A DNA stretch of 64,000 nt, from positions 412,501 to 476,500 of the forward strand of contig NC_015958.1 of NCBI RefSeq assembly GCF_000147695.2, written 5' to 3'. Shown in pieces: positions 9,348 to 17,993 of this stretch (the stretch's first letter is position 1; each line of letters opens with the position of its first letter). This stretch comes from Thermoanaerobacter wiegelii Rt8.B1 (lineage in GTDB: Bacteria; Bacillota; Thermoanaerobacteria; Thermoanaerobacterales; Thermoanaerobacteraceae). Below the pieces are notes generated by a model, which saw only the letters and a program-made list of their open reading frames with translations, searched no databases and was not told the DNA's origin. The translations under genes were made by a program, and so were the position numbers.

Positions 9348-10514
9348 ATGTTAAAAGCGGTTCATTTTGGAGCAGGGAATATAGGCAGAGGATTTATAGG
9401 ATATTTGTTGTATAAGTCTGGATATGAAATAACTTTTGTTGATATATCAAAAGAATTAGTAGAAAGCATAAATAATTATAAAAGATATAATGTGATTATT
9501 TTAAAAGATAATGTGGAAAAGGAAGAAGTAAAAAATATCAAAGCTATTCATATAGAAGATGAAGAAAATCTATCCAAGGCTATTGTAGATGCAGATATAA
9601 TTACGACTTCAGTAGGAGCTAATAATCTTAAGAGCATAGGGAAAAAGTTGATAAATTATTTAAAGATAAGAAAAGCTAACATTGATAAACCTTTGAATAT
9701 AATGGCATGTGAAAATGCACTGTTTGCAACAAATATACTAAAAAATAGTATATTGGAAAAAGGGGATAAAGATTTTATTGATTACGTAAATCAAAAAATT
9801 GGTTTTCCTAATACGGCTGTGGACAGGATAGTACCGAATGTAGATATAAAGAAAGAACTGCCAATAGATGTAGCTGTAGAAGACTTTTATGAATGGGATA
9901 TTGAGAAAAAAGCAATTATTGGGGATGTAAATATCAAAGGGGCGGAGCTGGTTGATGACCTTGAGCCATATATAGAAAGAAAATTATTTTTATTAAATGG
10001 TGCACATGCTACCACTGCATATTTAGGATATTTAAAAGGATATAAATATATACATGAAGCGATTGAGGACGATTTTATAAGAAATATAGTGTCTGGAATG
10101 CAAGAAGAAGCTTCTCTTGCGCTTTCTAGAAAGCACAATATAAAAAAAGATGATTTAGAGAGGTATGCAAGTAAGGTAATAAAAAGGTTTAAAAGCCCCT
10201 ATTTGAAAGACGAAGTTGTAAGAGTAGGAAGGGAACCTACAAGAAAATTGGCGGGAAATGACCGGTTAATGATGCCTGCTAAGCTTTGCTATGAAATTGG
10301 AGTTATGCCCCAATTTATACTATACGGTATAGCTGCAGGGTTTTTGTTTAATTATAAGGAAGACCCTAAAGCTTGTGAAATTCAAGATGACATTAGAAAT
10401 CTTGGGTTAGAAAAAACAATAAGCAAAGTTACAGGTTTAGAAGAAAATAGTGACTTATTGCAGGAAATTGTAAAAAAATATAAAGAATTGAAAGAAGCTT
10501 TTGGAAAAAGATGA
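9348..10514 (+). CDS. mtlD: Mannitol-1-phosphate 5-dehydrogenase
   Basis: 388 residues from ATG 9348 (Shine-Dalgarno AAAGGTG); in-frame GTG 9336 and ATG 9339 overlap mtlF and fit worse. An N-terminal Rossmann motif [13 protein letters not shown] binds NAD+. The central CENALFATN and the catalytic region [20 protein letters not shown] match the family. It oxidises mannitol-1-phosphate to fructose-6-phosphate, feeding glycolysis. It is the last gene of the mannitol operon, closed by a terminator overlapping its stop codon. Confidence 0.96.
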   Translation: MLKAVHFGAGNIGRGFIGYLLYKSGYEITFVDISKELVESINNYKRYNVIILKDNVEKEEVKNIKAIHIEDEENLSKAIVDADIITTSVGANNLKSIGKKLINYLKIRKANIDKPLNIMACENALFATNILKNSILEKGDKDFIDYVNQKIGFPNTAVDRIVPNVDIKKELPIDVAVEDFYEWDIEKKAIIGDVNIKGAELVDDLEPYIERKLFLLNGAHATTAYLGYLKGYKYIHEAIEDDFIRNIVSGMQEEASLALSRKHNIKKDDLERYASKVIKRFKSPYLKDEVVRVGREPTRKLAGNDRLMMPAKLCYEIGVMPQFILYGIAAGFLFNYKEDPKACEIQDDIRNLGLEKTISKVTGLEENSDLLQEIVKKYKELKEAFGKR

Positions 10515-10551
10515 TATAGATTGGATTCTATATCGTCTTTTCTCTTTTTTT
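10510..10551 (+). terminator. Intrinsic terminator of the mannitol operon
   Basis: Stem GATGATATAG (10510-10519) with CTATATCGTC (10528-10537), one G-U pair, followed by a T-rich tract through 10551. The left arm includes the mtlD stop codon. Confidence 0.85.
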
Positions 10552-10735
10552 GATGAAAGCTTATTGTAATAAAGTTAAAAATGTCTACAATATTAAGTAA
10601 ACGTATAAAAGAAAAAGCAAATGGGAGTAAAATTGGAAATAAACATGTGATATTGCCCTAAATCGCTGTTGAAGGTCAAAAAAGTCTTTTATATAATTAT
10701 ATTAAGACTTGTCTGACATCTGATGTGTGTTGTAA

Positions 10736-10789
10736 TTTACACAAAATTAATAATAGTTTAACTTCTATTTAACACTCCGCTGGTATACT
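10736..10789 (+). promoter_or_regulatory. PhoP-type box (four 11-base direct repeats) and -10 element
   Basis: Four hexamers TTTACA, TTAATA, TTAACT and TTAACA begin at 10736, 10747, 10758 and 10769, each separated by exactly five bases. This matches the Firmicute PhoP binding pattern (TTAACA-like direct repeats with 11-base period). A TATACT -10 hexamer follows at 10784-10789, so the last repeats overlap where the -35 would be, as in PhoP-activated promoters. The gene controlled is a secreted 5'-nucleotidase, a classic phosphate-scavenging function. The rest of 10552-10887 shows nothing else clear. Regulation is inferred. Confidence 0.7.
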
Positions 10790-10887
10790 TAAAATGTCTA
10801 AAATTTTTCCTGTAATTTTTATGGAGGTGGTTGTTGAAAATCTATTTGTTTTCTAAGAACAAAAATCCTAGTAAAAGGAGGATGTAA

Positions 10888-13800
10888 ATGTTTAGGTCAA
10901 GGTCAAGGATACTTGCAATATTTGTTGCAGCAATAATGGTATTTAGTATGTTTTTCTCTGCGGTACCGCAGATAGTCTTTGCTGCAACGTCAAAAACATT
11001 TGACTTTATAGAAGTCACCGATTTTCACGGTTATTTACAAAACGATGGTAAATTAAGTGATGGGACAATTTATAAGCAGCAAATAGCAGGTGTTTTGGCA
11101 AAACAAATTAAAGACATAAAAGCTCAAAATCCTGACAGAACTGTAATTTTATCTGGCGGAGATATGTTCCAAGGAACGCCGCTTTCCAACGTCTTAAAAG
11201 GACAGCCAGTTATTGACATGATGAAAAACATTGGCTTTGACGCAATAACTCTTGGGAATCACGAATATGACTGGGGTATTAATTCAGTAATTGATACGCA
11301 AAATGCTACACTTAAAGATTCAGCAATTCCCGTTCTTGCAGCAAATGTGTATGATAAAACAACTGGGAAGCCTGTGAGTTATGTAAAGCCCTATGTAATT
11401 ATTGAAAGAGATGGAGTAAAAATCGGCATAATTGGCATCGTAGACAATAAAGAATTCCCAAATATAATAATGCCTGCATATATACAAAATGTTGAATTTA
11501 AAGATCCTGTTCCAATTGTAAATGACTTAGCGCAGCAGTTAAGACAACAAGGTGTGCAAATTGTTGTTGTACTGGCACATATGGGTGCATATCAAGATAA
11601 GTCAGGTAATGCAACAGGCAATCTTATAGACTTTGCAAAACAAGTTAAAGGTGTAGATGCTATATTTGGTGGACATACACATTCAATTGTCACTACAAGA
11701 GTAAATGGAATTCCTGTAGGGGTTGCTTACTATTATGGCAGAGGATTCATCGATTTAAAGATAACATTAAATGATGATGGCACAGTTACAACAGGCGATA
11801 TGCAATACATTGATATTACAGGTTTGTATTCTACACAAAATCCTGTAGTGGATCCTGAAGTACAAGCCATTGTCGATAAAGCTGTTCAAGATGTAGGACC
11901 AATATTTAACGAAGTGATAGGTCAAGCTGCAATAGATTTGACAAGGACTCAAAGTGCTGAGCCTTATGGAGATTCTCTCTTAGGCAATTGGGCAGCACAA
12001 GTGACAAAGGATGCAGTTGGAGCAGATTTTGGATTTGCCAATAATGGTGGGCTTAGGATAGATATTCCAAAAGGCGATATAACTGTTGGAATGATGTATC
12101 AATTGATGCCTTTTGACAACACAATAGTTACAATGAAAATGACAGGGGCGCAAGTAAAAACTATACTTGAACAGGCTGTACAAGATGGTGGCAAGGGTAT
12201 ACAGGTTGCGGGACTTACTTTCAAGTATGATCCATCTAAGCCTTCAATGCAAAGAGTATTTGATATGAGAAAGTCCGACGGAACGCCAATACTCATGGAT
12301 AAAACTTATCTTGTTGCGACAAACAACTTTATGGGCACTGGCGGAGATGGCTTTAAAGGTTTTACAGACCCTGATGTTGCAAAAACTTATGTTGATACAT
12401 ATAAGCTTGTAAGAGATGCATTCATAGATGCAGTTAAAGCCCAAAAGACAGTTACTTCGAAAATAGATAATAGAATTGTACCAGCTAAAATGAGCGATGC
12501 GACAATAACAGTAGTTGCTACGTCAGATATACATGGCAATATATACCCATGGGACTACAATACTGCAAAATCAGCTAACCAAGGTCTTGCAAAGGTATCT
12601 ACTTATGTAAAACAGGTAAGAGCGCAATATCCTTATGTGGTATTAGTAGACAATGGAGACACAATACAAGGAACACCACTTTCTTACTATTATGACAAGA
12701 TAGATACCACTACAGAATATCCATTAGCAAAAGTAATGGGAGCAATGAAATATGACACCTGGACATTGGGCAACCATGAATACAATTATGGGCTTGACGT
12801 TTTAAACAGGATTATAAATGATATGAGAAATGAAGGCATACATGTACTTTCAGCAAATACTTACAAAGGTGACGGAACAAACTTTGTTGACCCTTACTAT
12901 ATTAAGACATTTGATACGCCACAAGGACCTGTAAAAGTAGGTATATTAGGCCTTACGACTAAAACTATACCATCATGGGAAGACAAAGACCACTATGCAG
13001 GATTACACTTCAATGACCTTGTAGAGGAAGCAAATAAGTGGGTACCCAAATTAAGAGAAGCAGGAGCAGATATAATAATTGCTACAATTCACTCTGGTGA
13101 AGAATCACCGACAGATGTAATACCTGAAAATCAAGTTAAAGCCGTTGCAACTCAAGTAAATGGTATTGATGCAATAGTTGCAGGACATACACATGCTATT
13201 ATATCACAGCACACATATAAGAACCCGGCAGGCGAAACAGTTATAGTGACAGAACCAGGTAAATGGGGACAATATGTATCACAGATAAACTTTAATATAA
13301 GCAAAAATGCTGATGGAAAATGGGTAATAGATAGCAAATGGAGTGCAACTATAAAAATGGATGATTCTGTACAAGCAGATTCAGATATTTTAAACCTTGC
13401 ACAACCATATCAAGATGCAACACTTAAATATATAGGAACAAAAATCGGTGTTGCAACAGGTGACTTCTTAGGTACTGAACAGACAGTAAAAGAGACAGCT
13501 ATAATGGACCTCATCAATAAAGTTCAAAAATATTATGCAAAAACTGATCTATCAATTGCTGCACCACTTAGCAGTTCAGCAAAGATATTGAAAGGCGATA
13601 TAACAATTCAAGACATTATGGGTGTATATGTATATGAAAATTACTTGTATGGAATAAAGATGACTGGGAAACAGTTAAAAGACTGGTTGGAATGGTCAGC
13701 AAGGTATTACAAACAAGTCTCCTCGCCAAATGATCCTATAACAAAAGATCCTACTTTGAATATACCTGATTACAATCTTGATCAATTGTACGGTGCAAGC

Positions 13801-14568
13801 TATGTAATAGATTTAACACAACCAGCAGGACATAGGATTAAAAACCTTAAAGTAAATGGTAAACTTGTCAAAGACGATGATGTATTCACAGTAGCAATAA
13901 ATAACTACAGGTTCAATGGTGGCGGCGGATTTATGCAAGCTGCTGGAATAACAAATCCAGAAATTGTATTTGATTCCGCAAAAGCTTATGGCGACGACGG
14001 ACAGGTAAGGAATTTGATGATCAGATATATTCAAGAGCATGGTACAATTACACCAACCGTCGAGAATTACTGGTATGTATCAACTACTCCTGTGGCAGAA
14101 GAAGCACCATCACCAGTAACACAACCAACACCTGCTACAACTCCACAACCACAACCTGCACCACAACCTGTATACAACTATGGCATTGTAACTGCATCAG
14201 CGCTTAATGTGAGGGCAGGTGCAAGCACTTCAAGCAAAATTATAGGAGTACTTCCTGCCGGAAAAGTTGTGACATTGCTTGAAGAAGTCAACGGATGGTA
14301 CAAGATTGACTACAATGGCAAGACAGGATACATCTATGGTAAATACGTTGCTGCAACGCCCAATCCGTCAAATGTAACTGTTTTGAAAGCTGTAAAAGTC
14401 ACTGCTAAGAGCGGGTTAAATGTAAGAGTAGGGAATTCTATAAATGCAAAGAAGATAGGAGCAGTACCATATGGTACAGAACTAAAAGTAGTTGGAGAAT
14501 ATAATGGATGGTATCAGATACAGTATAATGGCGGATTTGGATATGTATACGCAAAATATACAAAATAA
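10888..14568 (+). CDS. Secreted bifunctional 5'-nucleotidase / 2',3'-cyclic nucleotide phosphodiesterase, two catalytic modules plus two SH3b domains
   Basis: 1226 residues with AAAGGAGG ahead of the ATG. A signal peptide covers about residues 1-32. Module 1 (about 36-535) has a metallophosphoesterase domain with VTDFHGYL, LSGGDMFQG, LGNHEYDWG and FGGHTHS, then a 5'-nucleotidase C-terminal domain with NNGGLRIDIPKGDI. Module 2 (about 545-1095) repeats the plan: SDIHGNIYPWDY, VDNGDTIQGTPL, LGNHEYNYG, VAGHTHAI, then its own C-terminal domain with INNYRFNGGGGF. A Pro/Gln/Thr linker leads to two SH3b repeats (ALNVRAGASTSSKIIG and GLNVRVGNSINAKKIG), which likely bind the cell wall; no LPXTG is present. 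It should release phosphate and nucleosides from extracellular nucleotides. Confidence 0.93.
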   Translation: MFRSRSRILAIFVAAIMVFSMFFSAVPQIVFAATSKTFDFIEVTDFHGYLQNDGKLSDGTIYKQQIAGVLAKQIKDIKAQNPDRTVILSGGDMFQGTPLSNVLKGQPVIDMMKNIGFDAITLGNHEYDWGINSVIDTQNATLKDSAIPVLAANVYDKTTGKPVSYVKPYVIIERDGVKIGIIGIVDNKEFPNIIMPAYIQNVEFKDPVPIVNDLAQQLRQQGVQIVVVLAHMGAYQDKSGNATGNLIDFAKQVKGVDAIFGGHTHSIVTTRVNGIPVGVAYYYGRGFIDLKITLNDDGTVTTGDMQYIDITGLYSTQNPVVDPEVQAIVDKAVQDVGPIFNEVIGQAAIDLTRTQSAEPYGDSLLGNWAAQVTKDAVGADFGFANNGGLRIDIPKGDITVGMMYQLMPFDNTIVTMKMTGAQVKTILEQAVQDGGKGIQVAGLTFKYDPSKPSMQRVFDMRKSDGTPILMDKTYLVATNNFMGTGGDGFKGFTDPDVAKTYVDTYKLVRDAFIDAVKAQKTVTSKIDNRIVPAKMSDATITVVATSDIHGNIYPWDYNTAKSANQGLAKVSTYVKQVRAQYPYVVLVDNGDTIQGTPLSYYYDKIDTTTEYPLAKVMGAMKYDTWTLGNHEYNYGLDVLNRIINDMRNEGIHVLSANTYKGDGTNFVDPYYIKTFDTPQGPVKVGILGLTTKTIPSWEDKDHYAGLHFNDLVEEANKWVPKLREAGADIIIATIHSGEESPTDVIPENQVKAVATQVNGIDAIVAGHTHAIISQHTYKNPAGETVIVTEPGKWGQYVSQINFNISKNADGKWVIDSKWSATIKMDDSVQADSDILNLAQPYQDATLKYIGTKIGVATGDFLGTEQTVKETAIMDLINKVQKYYAKTDLSIAAPLSSSAKILKGDITIQDIMGVYVYENYLYGIKMTGKQLKDWLEWSARYYKQVSSPNDPITKDPTLNIPDYNLDQLYGASYVIDLTQPAGHRIKNLKVNGKLVKDDDVFTVAINNYRFNGGGGFMQAAGITNPEIVFDSAKAYGDDGQVRNLMIRYIQEHGTITPTVENYWYVSTTPVAEEAPSPVTQPTPATTPQPQPAPQPVYNYGIVTASALNVRAGASTSSKIIGVLPAGKVVTLLEEVNGWYKIDYNGKTGYIYGKYVAATPNPSNVTVLKAVKVTAKSGLNVRVGNSINAKKIGAVPYGTELKVVGEYNGWYQIQYNGGFGYVYAKYTK

Positions 14569-14573
14569 ATGTA

Positions 14574-14613
14574 AAAAGAGAAAAGCTGTGGGAAACCGCA
14601 GCTTTTCTCTTTT
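14574..14613 (+). terminator. Intrinsic terminator after the 5'-nucleotidase
   Basis: An 18-base stem (14574-14591 with 14596-14613, one G-U pair) has a GC-rich core around CTGTGG/CCGCAG, a four-base loop and a T-rich right arm ending in TTTT. Confidence 0.9.
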
Positions 14614-14705
14614 GCAAAAACTGTTGGGGAGAAGAAAATATGTGATAAAATATATAGGTAAGTGGATTATATAGAGGAGATTTACAGCGAAAGGATGAAA
14701 TAAGG

Positions 14706-15671
14706 TTGAAAATAGGCGATGTAGTTTTAAAAAATAACGTATTTTTATCTCCTATGGCAGGGGTTACAGATAAGCCTTTTAGATTGATTTGCCAAGAAAT
14801 GGGTTGTGGCCTTGCATACACAGAAATGGTTAGTGCCAAAGGCCTTTATTATGGCAGTGAAAATACAAAAGTGTTGACAGATATTGATGAGGAAGAGAAG
14901 GTGGCTCTTCAAATATTTGGTTCTGATCCAGATATTATGGGGGAGATAGCAAGAAGGCTAAATGATAGCAAAGCTTTAATTCTCGATATAAACATGGGAT
15001 GTCCTACCCCTAAAATAGTTAAAAATGGTGATGGAGCGGCACTTATGCTGAAACCAGAATTAGCAGAAAAAGTAATGGAATCTGTTGTGAAAGCATCAAA
15101 TAAACCTGTGACAGTTAAAATAAGAAAAGGGTGGGATGATAATCACGTAAATGCTGTGGAAATAGCACAAATTGCTGAAAAGGTTGGCGTTAAAGCAGTA
15201 GCAGTACATGGAAGGACGAGAGAACAATTTTATTCTGGAAAAGCTGACTGGAGTATAATAAAAAAAGTTAAAGAAAGTGTAAAAATACCTGTTATGGGCA
15301 ATGGCGATGTATTTACACCAGAAGATGCAAAAAGAATGTTGGAGGAAACGGGATGCGATGCAATTTTAATAGGACGAGGGGCGCAGGGTAATCCCTGGAT
15401 ATTTAAAAGAACTGTACATTTTTTAAATACCGGAGAATTACTTCCCGAGCCGACAATACAAGAAAAAATAGAAGTGATTATCAGGCATTTGGAAATGATG
15501 ATAGAATACAAAGGTGAACGTACAGGTATTCTTGAAATGAGAAAACATATTGCTTGGTATTTAAAGGGATTATATGGCAGCGCCAAACTCAGGGAAGCAG
15601 TATTTAAAATGGAAAAATATGAGCAAATAAAAGAGTTTTTATTAAATATAGCAAAGACCTATGCAGATTGA
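14706..15671 (+). CDS. dusB: tRNA-dihydrouridine synthase DusB
   Basis: 321 residues, TTG start with AAAGGA nine bases upstream. FMN-binding TIM-barrel motifs: SPMAGVTDKPFR near residue 16, INMGCPTPKIVKNGDG near 97 with the catalytic cysteine, VHGRTREQFYSG near 166 and GNGDV near 198, then LIGRGAQGNPWIF. It reduces specific uridines in tRNA to dihydrouridine using NADPH. It stands alone between terminators, with no sign of an operon. Confidence 0.95.
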   Translation: MKIGDVVLKNNVFLSPMAGVTDKPFRLICQEMGCGLAYTEMVSAKGLYYGSENTKVLTDIDEEEKVALQIFGSDPDIMGEIARRLNDSKALILDINMGCPTPKIVKNGDGAALMLKPELAEKVMESVVKASNKPVTVKIRKGWDDNHVNAVEIAQIAEKVGVKAVAVHGRTREQFYSGKADWSIIKKVKESVKIPVMGNGDVFTPEDAKRMLEETGCDAILIGRGAQGNPWIFKRTVHFLNTGELLPEPTIQEKIEVIIRHLEMMIEYKGERTGILEMRKHIAWYLKGLYGSAKLREAVFKMEKYEQIKEFLLNIAKTYAD

Positions 15672-15715
15672 AGACGAACTTTTTATTGTATTAAAAGTCT
15701 CCTGCTTATATCCTT

Positions 15716-15794
15716 AAGTGCATTTTAAGTATCTAAGTATGCCTAAAGCTTGTTTTGAGCAGAGGGGCACACTAAGATACTTCGAAATGCACTT
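15716..15794. repeat. Large imperfect inverted repeat after dusB
   Basis: The left arm 15716-15743 pairs with the right arm 15766-15794: ten perfect pairs (AAGTGCATTT/AAATGCACTT), a small bulge, eight perfect pairs (AAGTATCT/AGATACTT), then seven of nine further. The apical part can form a small GCT/AGC stem. There is no T tract at its base, and a normal terminator follows 47 bases later. It could be a repeat element or a structured RNA. Confidence 0.55.
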
Positions 15795-15840
15795 TGCGCA
15801 AAAAAGAGGAAGCTTATTAAAAAACTTGTCTACAGCCTGA

Positions 15841-15868
15841 GTCCTGCAGCGATTTTAGCAGGACTTTT
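15841..15868 (+). terminator. Intrinsic terminator
   Basis: Perfect seven-base stem GTCCTGC (15841-15847) / GCAGGAC (15858-15864), ten-base loop, then TTTT. It probably ends the dusB transcript or the structured stretch before it. Confidence 0.8.
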
Positions 15869-15877
15869 AAAAGATAA

Positions 15878-15906
15878 GTGACAAAATGTAAAAGAGATGC
15901 TATTAT
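15878..15906 (+). promoter_or_regulatory. Sigma-A-type promoter for the TauE/SafE gene
   Basis: GTGACA (15878-15883), 17-base spacer, TATTAT (15901-15906). Each hexamer differs from consensus at one position. The predicted start is about 15913, roughly 30 bases before the coding start. Confidence 0.65.
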
Positions 15907-15944
15907 AAATTGAGGAGTATTTTATTTACATTGAGGTGGTAACG

Positions 15945-16706
15945 TTGTCAATTGAATATATTGTAGCACTTTGCGGTATAGGATTTGCAGCTGCTTTTAT
16001 TGATTCTATAGCGGGTGGAGGCGGTATAATAAGCCTTCCAGGGCTTTTAGTACTTGGAGTACCTCCAGCTTTTGCGCTTGGAACTAACAAATTTGCTGCT
16101 TCTTGTGCTTCTTTTACTAGTTCTTTAACTTTTATAAAGTATAGAGTGTATGATGGAGATTTGTTAAAATACTTGGTATTTGGGACTTTATTAGGTGCAA
16201 TTCTTGGAGTCAAAACTGTACTTTTGTTAGATAGCTCGCAATTAAGGATAATTATAATTATTCTAATGATGTTTGTTGCAATATATACCTTGTTTGTTAA
16301 AAATATAGGCAATGAAAACAAATTTGAAGGCGTTAATAAAAAGACTATTGCAATAGGCCTTATAATTTCTATAATTCTTGGCTTTTATGATGGCTTTTTT
16401 GGACCGGGAACAGGTTCATTTTACATTTTTTTATTCTTAACACTTTTGAATTATGATTTTAAAATAAGTGCAGGAAATGGGAAAATACTGAATTTTGTAA
16501 GCAATATAACTTCACTAATTATGTTTGCGTTACATGGTAAGATATTGTATTCTATTGCAATTCCCATGGCGTTAGCAATGATACTGGGGGCAAGATTGGG
16601 GACAAAGCTGGCTATAAAAAATGGAGCTCGGCTTATAAGGCCTATATTGATTTCTGTCACTTTGTTGTATGCAGTGAAAATGATTTTTGATATAACAAAT
16701 CATTAA
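15945..16706 (+). CDS. Sulfite exporter TauE/SafE family (TSUP) membrane protein
   Basis: About 253 residues. TTG 15945 is preferred because GAGGTGG lies five bases ahead; the in-frame GTG 15936 sits inside that site. About seven or eight hydrophobic helices are visible. DSIAGGGGIISLPGLL near residue 22 and GFYDGFFGPGTGSFYIF near 148 are the two conserved TSUP half-repeats. The family exports or imports sulfur compounds and other organic anions; the substrate here is unknown. A link to the sulfite reductase cluster 22 kb away is possible but not supported by linkage. Confidence 0.88.
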   Translation: MSIEYIVALCGIGFAAAFIDSIAGGGGIISLPGLLVLGVPPAFALGTNKFAASCASFTSSLTFIKYRVYDGDLLKYLVFGTLLGAILGVKTVLLLDSSQLRIIIIILMMFVAIYTLFVKNIGNENKFEGVNKKTIAIGLIISIILGFYDGFFGPGTGSFYIFLFLTLLNYDFKISAGNGKILNFVSNITSLIMFALHGKILYSIAIPMALAMILGARLGTKLAIKNGARLIRPILISVTLLYAVKMIFDITNH

Positions 16707-16736
16707 AGTAAGACATGCACAAATAAAAGGGATTAA

Positions 16737-16774
16737 CCACATATATGTATCATGGAGATGATGCATATATGTGG
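16737..16774 (+). promoter_or_regulatory. Start-codon hairpin with the Shine-Dalgarno sequence in its tetraloop
   Basis: 16737-16753 pairs without interruption with 16758-16774: 17 pairs, one of them a T-G wobble (16748 with 16763). The four-base loop is GGAG (16754-16757), a Shine-Dalgarno core. The most likely start codon of the next gene, ATG 16769-16771, lies in the right arm. Folding would bury the start codon while displaying the ribosome-binding core. The base lies only about 30 bases after the preceding stop codon, so part of its role may be transcript end protection; no T tract follows. Confidence 0.7.
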
Positions 16775-17515
16775 GAGGAAAATAGAACAAAAAAATATAA
16801 AGGAATTGACATTATAGAATTCTATCAAAAAGAGGCAATTAAAAGGAAAAACACAATACCCAAAAAAACTTTTTATAATAGATTTTTGAAAATTGGAGAC
16901 CACATAATGATATCAAAACCCTATGAGGAAAAGTTTGAAGAGAAAAGATATAAAATCAGCCTTTATGAACTGTTAAAAAACGTATATTATGAAGAAGTAT
17001 TTGGGATAAACATTTCTTCCAAAAGAAAAAAAGAAGTCTATCGCAACAATATCTCTTTTGAAAATTTTACTATAGGCGATATTGTTTTAGCCACAAGCCC
17101 GGGATTTCACATACAAGGTGCTATTAGACATGCTGCTATATTCGATAGCAGAAGATATCATGGGAGCGTTGATGATGAATGCTTACTCACTGCAGAACCA
17201 AATAAAGGAGTAATATACGAGTCTATTCGATTTTATCATGAAAACTTTGGAGAAGCATGGGGACTTTATGTGCCCAATACCACTTTACAACAAAGAATTG
17301 CAGTTGTCGATGAAATAGCAAAACATATAGGAGAGAGATATTATTGGAGTGCTCATAAAAGCAACTCAAAAGTTTGGTATTGTTCATTGGTTCCTTGGAG
17401 AGGATATTATAAAATTACAGGTATTGATATTGACTATAATGACGGATATTGGGTTTTACCTATTGACATTTTTATGAGTGAATATACTGAAGTTTTTGAG
17501 TATTCAAGGGGATAG
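16769..17515 (+). CDS. YycO-like permuted papain-fold (NlpC/P60-related) protein
   Basis: About 248 residues. Start chosen at ATG 16769, with GGAG eleven bases ahead in a hairpin loop; in-frame ATG 16745 is the alternative. The middle has NFTIGDIVLATSPGFHIQGA then IRHAAIFDS, where the histidine is the likely catalytic base. The C-terminal part has KVWYCSLVPWRGYYKITG, with the probable catalytic cysteine, and DGYWVLPIDIFMS. This His-before-Cys order is that of the circularly permuted NlpC/P60 group (YiiX/YycO). No signal peptide or membrane helix is seen. Substrate unknown; members are suggested to act on amide or lipid-linked bonds. Confidence 0.72.
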   Translation: MWEENRTKKYKGIDIIEFYQKEAIKRKNTIPKKTFYNRFLKIGDHIMISKPYEEKFEEKRYKISLYELLKNVYYEEVFGINISSKRKKEVYRNNISFENFTIGDIVLATSPGFHIQGAIRHAAIFDSRRYHGSVDDECLLTAEPNKGVIYESIRFYHENFGEAWGLYVPNTTLQQRIAVVDEIAKHIGERYYWSAHKSNSKVWYCSLVPWRGYYKITGIDIDYNDGYWVLPIDIFMSEYTEVFEYSRG

Positions 17516-17528
17516 TATGTACTATCCC
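17509..17528 (+). terminator. Possible terminator: perfect palindrome over the stop codon
   Basis: GGGATAGTA (17509-17517) and TACTATCCC (17520-17528) form a perfect nine-base stem with a two-base centre, including the TAG stop. The following TCAGTTTGTT is only moderately T-rich. Confidence 0.5.
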
Positions 17529-17713
17529 TCAGTTTGTTGACAAAGTTAAAAAATTTTCAAAGGAGATATTTTGCATCGTCGCTCCGATGTTCCAAAGCGA
17601 CAAAACTAAAGCTCGACCTTCAGGCTGTTGTAAGATGTCTGATAATTTGAAAACAAAAAGAAAATCAAAAGTCATATTGACTTTTGTAAATGTTATATTA
17701 TATAATAATTCCG
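17529..17713. other. Non-coding stretch with a GC-richer patch
   Basis: No gene with a plausible start was found. Bases about 17566-17645 are more GC-rich than their surroundings and contain a GTCGCT/AGCGAC stem. On the minus strand they read as an uninterrupted stretch (NIGATMQNISFENF near its end) without a ribosome-binding site. It may be a remnant or a dispersed repeat; I cannot assign it. Confidence 0.35.
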
Positions 17714-17727
17714 TAAACACGTGTTTA
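17714..17727. promoter_or_regulatory. Candidate LacI-type operator (site 1)
   Basis: Perfect palindrome TAAACACGTGTTTA, centred on CG as in LacI/GalR-family operators. It lies about 190 bases upstream of the lacI promoter. Related sites occur at 17952, 19112 and 19784. From here to 17917 nothing else was recognised. Confidence 0.6.
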
Positions 17728-17917
17728 TAAGATTGTGTTATAAAGATTCTTAATAACATATTGCTTTTAAAAATAATAGCATAATATAGTGTTAAAAAAT
17801 ATAGCACTTCTTTGCATGGTAAGATTTAAAAAAAGTACAGGCGGAATACCGAGATATGACTTGAAAAATAGAGAACAGAATAAAATAATTTTTTGTAGCA
17901 GGTGAGGGCTTCTTTTG

Positions 17918-17964
17918 TTGAAATATAAGGAAATTTGTATTATAATTAGAGAAACACGAATTTA
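17918..17964 (+). promoter_or_regulatory. lacI promoter with overlapping operator-like half site (site 2)
   Basis: TTGAAA (17918-17923), 17-base spacer, perfect TATAAT (17941-17946). AAACACGAATTTA (17952-17964), overlapping the expected transcription start, matches the operator AAACACGTGTTTA at 10 of 13 positions or so, suggesting autorepression. Confidence 0.65.
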
Positions 17965-17993
17965 TAATTATCTCTTAATAAGGAGTAAGGTGC

